Position numbers and translations under genes: made by a program. This document shows, piece by piece, positions 14,011-26,000 of a stretch of 64,000 nt of DNA. Below the pieces are notes generated by a model. The model saw only the letters and a program-made list of their open reading frames with translations, had not been told where the DNA came from and searched no databases. Location of the stretch: contig JARZZO010000008.1 of assembly GCA_030544215.1 (NCBI GenBank), positions 15,681,114-15,745,113 of the forward strand. The letters run 5' to 3'. Each line of letters begins with the position of its first letter. Position 1 is the stretch's first letter. Source of the DNA: Zantedeschia hybrid cultivar (lineage: Eukaryota > Streptophyta > Magnoliopsida > Alismatales > Araceae).

Positions 14011-17000
14011 GTGGCGGCCTCTATCTTCAATTTTTTTTTTCTGTTTTTTTTTTTTTTTTTGCCCTTTTCGTTCTCGTATGTTTCTATGCTTAGATCATGA
14101 CATGTATATGTGGTCTTGCGCAGCAATTCCCTACCTCAAGAACCCTAACTTGGATCCGCAGTTTCGAGTGTACTTTTCCAGGGAGTGGTTGGATGCTCTG
14201 CGCCTCTCGTTCAGAAACTTCCTGAGTGAGATATTTAATGGTGTCAATATCCTTTAAGATGGCTTCGTTCTTTCGTGTTCTTTTGTGGGTGATTGGCTAT
14301 TTTTTTCAAGTTATGGATGGTTGATACCGAAGCTGGTCTTATGCCGATGGTTTTTTTGCCCAACTCTCCACGTAAGCTGTTTGGATGCAACCTGCATAAC
14401 CTTAGTTTGGATGATGAGAAACAGTTTACATAAACTCACTCTGAGTTTTTCATAAACCTAATCTCCACATAAATGCATTTTCCATAAACCTACTTGGAGT
14501 TGGTTTATACCGGTGACTTTCTCAGATTTATCATAAATTCGATTATACTTACACAGAACAACCAAACATGAGTTTGTAGAAAATTAGTTTATGAAAAAAA
14601 GGATTTCTGTTGTGTTTATTAGAACTCTGTCCACATTTTCTTAAGTTGCATCCTAACAGAACCCTTTTACGAGAATGAAAAATACATCTCATGCAAGCTG
14701 TGGCAAAATGGCTACAGCGACAAGGAGGCGGAGTGGAGGGAGTGGGGGAGGGTGTCCCGGAGAACATTCTTCTGGTAAGGGGGAAGGATGGGTTACAGTG
14801 CAGGGGAAGGAGCCTCGCAGATTTGGTCACCGGAGGAACTTGGCTGTAGATGCTCTGCCTATGGGACGAGATGTCTGTATTCGTTGTCTGGGTAAGGGTC
14901 ATCATGCAGCTGGGTGCAGAGAAGCGGTCCGGTGTCTCCATTGCAAAGGAGCTGGACATAGAAGAAGGTTATGTCCTTCTCTTCGACACTTTATTAGAAA
15001 GACAAATGTGGGCGACAGGATGTTGAATCCTGGCGAAGATCCTATTTCGGATAACAAGTCTTCTCCGAAGGTCTTCCAAGGTGTTGTGGAAATCGCATGG
15101 TCACCAGAGGTTGTATCAGCAAAGCGAGCACTGGAGAATTGTGTTGTGGCTTCCTTCCGGAAGAACTGCACTGGAATCGCAATGGACTGTGGGGAGGCAA
15201 GAGCCATTCTGCTGAAGCTCTGGCCGGAGGTGAAGGGTTGGAGCATTCGAAGATTGGATTCTCATTCCTTTTTAGTGAGCACAAACTCACAATCGTGGAA
15301 GGGTCTTGCATGCTCCATTGGAAGGCTAGAGGTGAAGAAGGATTTTTTTGTGGCATTTTCTCCGTGGAGGATAGATGTTGGAACTTTCCCTGCAGAGGAG
15401 GGAATTGAGCTGTGGTGTAGGCTTTAGGGGGTGCCTCTTCATCTATGGAACATCAACACGTTTCAGACGATCTGTTCCAGGTTTGGGAGGCTTAGAGAAG
15501 TGGATGGCAAGGGACTTAGGGGGGATAATTTATCCTTTGTGCGGGTGAAAATCTCAGTTGAGCGGATGGCAGATATTCCTGAAAAGATCAAAATTCTGGT
15601 AGGGGGTGGGATCTTCTGGATCCGTATCACAGTGGAAGAAGATGGTAAGGATAAATGTGCTGAGCAGGAATGGTCGTGGGCTGATGTGGTGACGGAATAT
15701 AGAAGGTACAGGCTTAACAGAGACGGCGGAGCTGTAACAGGGAAGCCGGAACTCGGTGTTCATTCAGTTCTGGATGATTCCGGTTCCGAGTCAGAGAAGG
15801 CTACTTACCAGTCGTACTCAGTTGAGACGAGTCAGAAGGAGGTGAAGAGGCAGATAGGTTTAGGTAGAGGCCTTCAAGTTTGCGGGGTTCCCAAGCTCCA
15901 CGGTAGTAAAGGGATACTGGGGGTCCTCCCAGACTCCTTGAGATGCCCGTTTGTGCCGCATTCTGCTGAGGGGAAGGGTGCCAGATCCTTTAATGAGTTG
16001 GGTTGCGGTTCCGAGGCGGTGTTTGAACAGGCCATACAGGGGAGCGCTGGTGATGGGTTATCGGGCGAGGAAGATGAACAGGTGCGGGTTCGGACTACCG
16101 TCGATCCGATCTTGTTAGGCGATCCACTTCTTAAGGATCCTAACATATCGGATCCTGACTTACTATCGAACCGGGGCCTGACTGGTCCGGTTCAATCGTT
16201 AGTTCCTAAACCGCCATCGAACCGTCGTCGTCGTCTTCCTCGAGTGCCTGCTGTCATCGCTCTTCACGGAGAACAGAGTATCAGAAGAGAGATTACTTCG
16301 ATCAGCGGAGGGAAGATTTCTTCCTTGTGTGCTCAGAATGGTGATGTACCTTACTCGAGGAGTGGTCAGGTTGACCTAGTGCCTCTTTGGACTGATGGAG
16401 GGGGGAAGGGGAATAGCGATGGTCTTCCGGAGATTCAATTCCTCAAGGATGCAGGGAAGGGATGGATCTGTGATAGGGTAGATGGGGTTTCACAGGAAGA
16501 GATAGGAGCGATTGTTTCTTCTAGTTTTCAAGATGAGTTGGAAGCTGAGGGTTCGAAAAAGGATTTAGGTGACAGGAATCTGCAGGAAGAGATACAGTCT
16601 AACCAGATAATGCCGTATGAAGCAAGTGAGTTACTGTTGGCAGTGAAATTGTGTGATTATGAAGAAGTCTGGAAGAATGAAATTGTGCAGTTTGGGCAGC
16701 GTATAGGTGTATCCTTTGAAGGCAGGGAGGATATGGTTCTGAGTTTTCTTAAGAAGCTAAGAAGGAGTGATATTCTACAACATTCAGTTAAGAGGAAAGG
16801 TACGGGTGGAGGTATCAAGATCGGGAAGAGAGAAGCAAGTTTTGTGAGAAATAATGAAGTTCTGGGCAGTTTGAGAGGGAAGAAGATCAAGGAGAAAGGG
16901 AAACAAATTGTTACATTATGAATTTGATCTCATGGAATATTAGGGGCCTCAATGGGGACATTAAGATGAGAGCTGTAAAAGATTTGGTGCATTCTCATCA

Positions 17001-20000
17001 TTTGGACTGCATCTGTTTACAGGAAACCAAGATGGCCAGTTTTGACAAATCCTCTTTAAATAGAGTATGTGGGTCTGTTTTAAATGAAGTGGCAGTTTTT
17101 CCTGCAGATGGACTTAAAGGAGGACAGTTGGTGTTTTGGAATGGAAACAGGTTTGAGGGTAATGTCTGTGATGTAGGCAGCTTCAACATTTCGGTTGCTT
17201 TCAAACATAAGAATAGAAGCTCTATCAATGATTGTTGGGTCATTACATCTGTGTATGGACCCCATACTGATCAACAGAGGGATGGTTTTTTCCAAGAGCT
17301 GTATAGGTTGCATAATCTTTTCCCGAAAGCCTGGTGTATCTTGGGAGACTTTAATTGTGTAAGGTTTCCATGGGAGAGGACTGGTAGACAGAAATGGAGC
17401 AATATTATGGAAATCTTTAATCAGTGGATTAGAGATGTTCAGCTAATAGAGGTGGAAGTTTGAAACAGAAAATATACCTGGTCTAATCTACAGCAGGTCA
17501 GTATTCAGTCAAAGATTGACAGAGTATTGATTTCACCCGATTGGTTCAGGAGATTTCCTTTGTCACATGTGAAAGGGTTGTGTAGGTCTGTTTCTGATCA
17601 TATCCCTTTGCTAATGATGATGGATGATAAGAGGAGGAGCTCCAGAATTTTCAGATATGAACTGAAATGGCAGAGGGAAGCTGGATTCAAGGAAATGGTT
17701 GGCAATTGGTGGCATCAAGCACCGGTGGTACATTCTGCAGTGTATAATTTTATGGGCAAACTAAAGTGGATCAGGAAATGCTTGAGACAATGGGTTAAAC
17801 AGAAATTTGGAAGGGAAAAGGAAAAAAGGCAGAAAATGAAGAGCAATATTGAAGAACTGGAAATGAAAAGTGAGATTTCTGATCTATCTAATCAAGAATT
17901 GTATTCTTTGAAGGAGTTCAGGAAAATTTATAATGAAGAACTTTTGAAGGAGGAAATTGGTTGGAAACAAAGAGCTAAGGAGCATTGGTTAAAGGAAGGT
18001 GATAAAAACACTTCTTTCTTCCATGCGATGGCTAGTGCTAAAAGAAGATACTTGTCTATTGACCATATCAAAGAAGATGAGAGTGTCATTGAAGAACCCG
18101 AGGAGATCAAGAGCAGATTTGTGGCTTTTTTCAAAAACCTTTTCTCAGAAGATTTTCAGATAAGACCCCACATACAAGATGGCTTACTCCCTAAGATAGA
18201 AGATTCAGATGCTGGAAAATTGAGTGAACCCTTTGTGGAAGAGGAAGTAAGATTGGCTGTCTTTAGTATGGATCCCAATAAAGCACCGGGACCCGATGGT
18301 TTTTCTCTTGGGTTCTACCAATTTTTTTGGGATGTTATTAAAGAAGATTTGGTTAACTTTGTGCAAGAGTTTTATGACAGGCCGGAAAGGATTCAATCTA
18401 TCAATTCTACATATGTTGTTCTTATTCCGAAGTCAGAGGGAGTGGAAAGGATGACTGATTTTTGTCCCATCAGCTTACTCAATGGATGTTATAAGATTAT
18501 TGCCAAGATCTTAGCAACTCGGTTCAAGAAGGTGATTCATAAACATGTGGATATTAATCAATCAGCGTTTCTGCAAGGCAGATTCATCTTGGATAACTTT
18601 ATGGCAGCTTATGAGGTTATACATCATTATAAGATCAGAAATAAGCAAGGTGTGCTATTAAAGCTCGACTTTGAGAAGGCTTATGATAGAATCAATTGGA
18701 ATTGCCTCAAAAAAACTATGATCCTTATGGGATTTAATGAAAGATGGATAAGATGGGTCATGAGTTGTATTTCCTCTACTTTCTCTGTGTTGATTAATAG
18801 AGAACCGTGTGGATACTTCAGCAGTCCAAGAGGTCTTATGCAGGGAGATCCATTGTCACCGTTTCTTTTTCTGCTTATTGGTCAGATTTTTAGTTCCCTT
18901 TGGGATAATGCAGTTCAACTTGGCCTGATTGAGGGGTTCAGAATAGGTAGGAGCAATATACACTTATCTCACCTTCAGTTTGCAGATGATACGTTGCTGT
19001 TTTCTTCGGAAAGTGAGGAGGATATTCAGTATACCAAAAGATTGCTTATTTTGGTAGAACTTATCACAGGGCTGAGGATCAATTATGAGAAATCAGAAAT
19101 TGTTGGTTTGAATGTGCCACAGCCTAGTCTTCTGGAGATTGCGAGATCCTTAAAATGCAGAGTGAATAATTTTCCTATTAAATACTTGGGCTTGCCCTTA
19201 TCGGATGGAGTCTTAAGGGTGAGAGATTGGGATGGATTAATTAAGAAATTTGAGAATAGATTGGAAGGGTGGAAAGGCAACTTTCTTTCAGGAGGAGGGA
19301 AAATGATATTGTCAAAATCGGTCCTTTCGTCTTTGGCAATCTACTATGCTTCTATCTTTAAGATACCTCGGGCTGTGGAAAAAATTATTGAAGCAGTTAG
19401 AAGCATGGAATGCAGAATCGGCCGATCCCGATCCGGATCGGCCGATTCGGATTGGGATCGGCAGGTCCCGATTTGGCCGATTTCAGCCGATCCCGGCCGA
19501 TTCTGGCCGATCCGATCCCGATTCGGATCGGGATCGGCGGGTCCCGATTCAGGGACCCGACCCGATCCGATCCGGAATTCCTTGGTTAGAAGTTCCTTTT
19601 TTTGGTCAGGAGGGAGAAGGGAGAAGAGAGGTATTCATTTGATTAATTGGAGTAATGTTTGTAAAAGTAAGGAGCAAGGTGGAATTGGTCTCTGCGGAGT
19701 GGCTACTTTCAATAAAGCTATGCTAGCTAAATGGTTGTGGAGAAGGGGAGAGTGTCCTTGTGCTCTTTGGGCTGTGATTGTGAAGGATCTGTACTTTCAT
19801 GGTGAGAATAAATGGAATTTTTATCCCTCAACCAGCTACAACATGTCTTCAATCTGGAAGAATATTGTTAGATGTGCTGAATTTATGGATATCTCGAGTA
19901 CTATTCAGGTGGGAAATGGTTGTGATATACAGTTTTGGAAAGATAAATGGTGTTCCAGTTTGGTCTTTTCTAAGCATTTCAGCAATTTATTCAATATTAC

Positions 20001-23000
20001 TCTTCACCAAGAAGCTACAGTTGAGGATGTGCTATGTCATATTGATGCAGGTTAGATCAATTTACTTTTGAGAAGGGATCCCACGGATGTGGAAGCAGAA
20101 GAACTAGTAATGTTGCTTAATAGCATTAGTGAAGTCAGAATTTCTAGTGAGGTGCAGGATAAAAGAATTTGGAGATGGACCAACAATGGGCAGTTTTCGG
20201 TAAAGTCCATGGTCCAAATGTTGAATGATGGTGGTACTAGGGTGTGGTGGAAGGAGCTAGTATGGTCTAACCAACTTCCAAATAAGATCAAGGTGTTCCT
20301 ATGGAAGTTTGCTTGGTATAGAATTCTTACGGGAAGGAGGGCTAAGAAACTACATCTCTCTGGGAGCTTCTCTTGTGTTTTTTGTGCTCTATTTGAGGAG
20401 GATCAAAAGCATTTATTATGTGGTTGTGGTATTATTATCATCCAGTGGAAGATTATCTGTAGATTATTTGGACTCAATTGGGTGGAGCAATCTTCTGTGT
20501 TGGATCTCTTACACTGGTGGAGCACTGTTTGTCCCTATAAAGATCTTAAACAACTGTGGTTCTTGATTTGCCCGGCCCTTTTGTGGGCCATCTGGTGTGA
20601 GAGAAATAGAAGGAAATTCAATGACCAATTCAGCAGTACTAATGAGCTGCTGAGAAGTACATTTAGATGGGTGGAAGAATGGGGAAGGGCTGCTGGTATC
20701 CTCAAGGAGGGGAGTTCTGCAATTTTTGACAAGGCCAGAAAGTGGAGGGAATTGATTTCTTGATGGGTTGTTCTTATTGTATTTCTATTTTATTTGCTTG
20801 ATAAAACATCTTATGTAATTTTTTCATCCTTTCAGCATTAGATGGGGACCAAGACGGGGCTTGTCCGATCCTGGCTATGTTGCCTTATGGGCCACTCATT
20901 TTCTGTGTATCCCTCCCTTTTATTCAATGAAATTGTGACTTAATGTCACCTTAAAAAAAAAACAGGGCCATTGTTCTGCTGGTGAACCCATTTGGTCACC
21001 GATCAGTCTTGGTCCATAGATCGCTAGAACCACTCACATTGTGTTATTTGTTTTTAGCTATGGCCATATTTTTTGCTGTCTTCAAGGTTGCTTTTACACG
21101 CCCCCCCCAAAAAAAATAAAAATAAAAATAAAAAATAAAAATAAAATAAAAAATAAATAAAAATGGCCAATTGGAATTCTTTTCTTGTGAAAATTGCTTT
21201 ATTTCCTGCAAATCTCGATTCATGACGGCCTTGAATGTGATATGATTCTGTTTCCAACTTTGTATCCTTAGCTAATGCACGAATCCCTGCACTGTTAAAA
21301 ATCAGTACTGAAAAGAACACTGTCAAGCACCTTCAGAATGACATCAAGCAACTAAATACAAAATTATCACAACTTCAGGCCTTGTTGGAGGCCAAGGAGG
21401 CTGAGCTATGCCAGCTGAGGAGGTAACTGTGCTTTGCATTGGAATGTGTTTTTATGTCCTTGGATTAATTTACTTGCAATTTATATTTTTGAATGTTTTC
21501 CCCTCTTGAATTATTCCATGTTTTGAGGAGGGTGTGCACTCTGTATCTCTATATTTTCCAAGAAAACTTCCCAAGCGCATGTTGTTTCAATATATTATAT
21601 ATGTCATCTGAGTTGATAAGAGTGCGCTGTTGTTTTGCCATTTAGTGTTGAATTATAGTCATTGTTTTTAGAAAAAGTTTATTGATGCTCCCATTATTCT
21701 TGTGCATGGGGCTATATTTCTGGACAAAATGCCTAGAGTCTCAAGCTTAGGAGTGCAAAATGGATCGGGTAGACATGGGTTTGGTCAGGTCTGTAATCAT
21801 ATTTTCAGATGCGAAGCATCCCAGATATCCATATTTTAGAAACCAGATGCAACCCCATACCCACATACTCCATACGAATCCCCTCTTGGACCTCCATTTT
21901 ATACTCCTTGATTGGTACTTGGGCGGCATGGCAGACGGCCTCGAACTGGAGGAAGAAGGGATCATTAGAGGTGGTAGAGGATGTGTCGAAGGGGAGGTGG
22001 AGCTCTAGGTGGTGGACCCAGGGAGATGTGACGGCGAGGAAGTTGGCAACGTGGTGGTACTCAAGAGGTGGAGACGACAGGGTGTGGGATGGGTGACATT
22101 GCAGATGTGGGCGCCTAGGACAGTGGTAAGGCAGAGGAATGGGTGAGGTGGCCCATGCCGGCTCTGTGGAGGAGGGCCGCCTGGAGGGCTTCACTTCCCT
22201 TGGGGCGGCAGTACTGCAGAGACATGATAGGGAGTGGCGGAGCTCAGTGGAGATGGGGAGGTGGAGTGGAGGAGTAGTTGTGTGGTGACAGAGGGTCTCA
22301 AATGGCGTCAAGTACCACTGTAAGCAGTTTGAAGTTTGAATGGCCACCTTGGTGTCATCATCTTGCAGGCAGTCACACACCTCTGAGTCGCCGCAGCAAC
22401 ACCTTGCCATGCCCTCGGCCATCGCCTCTGCAGACCATGCTTTGCCTTAAATCACATCACCATTGCTATGTGGGCGAGGTGGCACCAAGCACGTATGACA
22501 CCGCAATCACGGTGCAGCCGCCTCCAGGCCCAACAGCGGGCACAACTTGCCAACACTTGCTAACATGGTGTGCTGTCCAACTCTCCCCTCTGTAGTCGCT
22601 TGCTGCTGCATCTGGTGGGGCAGAGCACTCTGCAATTTCATTGGTGATGGCAGGCGAGTCTGTAGTCCCCATTGAGGGAATCCAGTGGTGGCAGCTTGGA
22701 GAGGGGGTGCATGCTGAGCGGTGGTGAGGAGGAGGAGAAGGGGGAAGAGGAGCAAGGGTTTCTGTGGCGGTGCCATGGTTAGGATCTATAGGGGTTTCAT
22801 GCAAGACAGATTAAAGGTCCAGATCCAAAATTATAGAACTACCATTGGATCTCGGATATCCATATGTGCAAAATAGACTTTAAGATCCGGCTCTAAATTT
22901 GATAATGTGGATCCGAGTCTCACCTGGATCTTGGTTGAATTCGTCTCGGATCTGATCACTGTTGCACCCCTACTCAAGGATGGCAATCTCGGTATCGGTA

Positions 23001-26000
23001 CCGGTACCGGTGGGTGCCGGTACCGATACGTATCGGTATCGGTATCGGCCGTACCGGCCGGTACCGGCCAATAAAAAATTAATAAAAAATTTCTTATTCT
23101 TTTTACTACAAAGACCGGTATCGGCCGATCTGGGGGGTATCGGTACCGGTACCGGCCGATACCGGTACGTACCGGCCGATACGTACCGGTATCGGCCGAT
23201 ACTGCCAACCATGCCCCTACTCAAGATGTCTGTGCTTTATGCTTCTTTCAACAGCTTTAGTAGAGGCTGCATTTCCAACATGTAGAACATAATATAACGC
23301 CTTAAGATAAAATGCTTGACAGAAGCATTTCATTTATGAGCCCTCATCTGCATCTATCGAGACAACGAATACTTTTCCCAATTAGGATATTTTATTTCTG
23401 AAAGTATATTTTAATCCTGCCAAATAATACGAGTGCAAATATTTATTATCATGAATCTATGATATATTTTTTGTTTCTTGGTATTGTTGCTGTTGCTTTG
23501 TTGAGTAGGCCAACGGTGGTTGAGATGCCCCAAATGTCAATAATATCAACTTAGTTTTAGAATTCAAAATTATTTAAAGCAGGATGGGTGAAGTGGAGAC
23601 TTGCCACGGGAGTCATGTGTGACCGCAAGATCCCAACGAAGCTAAAAGGAAAATTCTACTATACGGCGATAAGACCTACAATGTTGTATGGTAGCGAGTG
23701 TTGGACGATAAAGGGACAACATGTCTCTAAAATGAGTGTTGCCGAGATGAGAATATTAAGGTGGATGTGCAGACATACTAGCTAGATAAAATTCGTAATG
23801 ATATATTAGAGAAAAGGTGGGAGTGGTATCAATTGAGGACAAATTTAGAGAAGGGAGATTGAGATGGTTTGGGCATGTTAGGCGTAGACCTAAGTAGGCT
23901 CCAGTTAGAAAAGTGGAGCATATTAGGATAGATGAAGGGAAGAAAGGAAGGGGTAGACCTAGATTAACTTGGAAGAGGATAGTGTAATATGATTTGGAGG
24001 CTTTAAACCTTTTAGAAGAGATAGCCTAAAATCGTTTAGAGTGGAGACAAAGAATCCATATAGCCGACCCCACTTAATTCCTGATTAAGGCTCGGTTGAG
24101 TTGAGTTGTTTTACTTTTTCTTTTGCATTATTCACTTTTTTGTTACCCTAGAAAACATGTGATGGGGGATCTAGGATCCGTGCGCCAAAATTGCCAGCAC
24201 ATCGACTCTCTGTTGACCAGCCTTCAGCCATCATCTCCGTTGTCGTCGTGATGTTTCATGCTGTCTGAGCACTGATTGTCCCTGTGTCCACTAGGTCTCG
24301 CTCATTAAGGTTGGCTATCGTGGGATCCGTAGCAACCACGTCGTCCGTAATCGGTCTGTGGATGTGAACGACGTTGACGACGTAGAACACGGAGACCTGT
24401 GAATTTGATCGTGTTTGTTCATCATTCGTATCGGCCACAGGCACTTCCTCAATTTTCTACACCAGAGTTATCTAGCCCAACAAGACGCATGCCACCCTTG
24501 TGTTTAATAGTAGACTGGAGGAGAACTTTATTTCACAAGTACTTGTTAATTTACTTTCCAAGACAAGAGAAATTGTGTTAGATGATAACCAAGCGTTTGT
24601 GGAATTGTATGGGCCCTTCAAGGGAGTTCCTCATTTTGACGGAGCATGGTGTATTATCCTTCCAAAGCCAGGATCATACATTAGAATTGACAGAGATTGG
24701 ATGGAGGAATGACATGCCAAGTGGATCCCGAGCGATAGTGTTGCATTCTCCAGCCATCTCACTTGAAAGGAAAGTTCATTTTCTGATTAGGTATCCTTCG
24801 ATTGCAATAAAGTCCTAGCCTGAGGGTATAAGTGAGGTCATGAAATTTGATAAGAATTTGGCAGCCATCCCAACAGATTCAAATTCAATTTATTTGGCCG
24901 AAAATAGTTTGAATGATGTCCAAGTCGTAGGGTATTAGATGACGAATCCATTGAGTCCTTGTTTTGACCATTTGCGGTCCTTGTAGCATCTTTTTCTATT
25001 TTTGATATATTTTTGTGTGATTTTTGCACAATTTTTTGAATGTAGGGGTAGTTTAGTCTAGGGATAGTTAGAGTTTGGTTAGTCTCAAAAAATAGTGATG
25101 TAAACCCTATTTTTCAATTTATGGTGCATTATTCTTGCGAATTTTTGAGTATTTTCTCTACGTCTCTGTGATAAAGAATCAAAGACCCTGAGACAATGTT
25201 TGGTGTGATCCCTGAGTATTTCCGCCGCTATCCTTCACCTTGCACCGCCATCTTCCTGCTTGTTTCACATCAACATGTTAAAAAGGGGACTCAAGCCTCA
25301 CTTTTTGATTGTCCTATGTAATGTTGCTATTAAAGTTTGTTTAGTGAATGGATTCTTCTTCTATAGTACATGTGCTCCCTCTTTCTGTATGGATAGGAGA
25401 AAGTGTGGATTTTTTTGATTCAGATTCAGCTGAAGTGGAGGAATCTTGACCTGAGGGCTCATACCCTCGTTGAATGGACCCCAGATCAGTCTTGATTCCA
25501 ATGCTAAGTGAGAAAGTCACAAAACACGGCTGTGACATTCAAACTTCTTTCTTTCCACATATTCCTTATATAAAAGCTAACCCCATTCACATCTCTGTTA
25601 GAGGAACATTCTGTCATCTCTCTTTTTCAGTCAGATTTCCTCAAGGTGTAAGCCATTTCAATTTAACACAATCTTTGCCATTCAGTGTAGGGCCTTCGGT
25701 ATGTGAAACTTCCATGGTTTTAGAGAACAGCTCCACTGCCAGCTGCTCAAACAGTGCTTTACTGGAAGATTTAGGCGCTAACTCATTATCAGGAGAGCAT
25801 CATCATGGTAGTGGCCATGCTTCAATTGAGTCCACTTGCAACTTGGAAGAAAGGGTTGTAGGAAAAGGTGTTTGTGAGGTTCCATCTTCTGCTGATGTTT
25901 TGCAGGAACAGACACCATCCCAACCAGCACATGACTCAGACTCATGTTGTGAACTTCATCCTAAAGTTGATAAAGGCATGAATGCTATTCTGATGTTTCA

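Larger units (their letters stand above)
14668..20963 (+). mobile_element. L1-type LINE, nearly complete, in WDR91 intron 2
   Basis: Two overlapping reading frames (ORF1 14,675-16,921, ORF2 16,918-20,763), a 3' untranslated region and a short A-run at 20,953-20,962 define the element. It has the same orientation as the host gene. Damage is limited to three in-frame stop codons and one 181-bp insertion, with no frameshift, which suggests fairly recent loss of activity. The 5' end is unclear, because ORF1 begins only a few bases after a candidate MITE, and I could not find flanking target duplications. Confidence 0.85.

Noticed and set aside
13350..14126. 258-codon minus-strand frame opposite WDR91 exon 1
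   Set aside because: A shadow of a GC-rich coding exon; the sense strand carries the conserved protein.
14821..21001. ATTTGGTCACCG at 14,821 and 20,990 as a target duplication of the LINE
   Set aside because: The left copy lies inside ORF1 and the right one 27 bp past the A-run, so they cannot be target-site duplications; a chance match.
22278..22804. Overlapping frames of about 100 codons inside the hAT element as captured genes
   Set aside because: Frames on both strands are equally open and His/Thr/Pro-rich; no family resemblance and no transposase.
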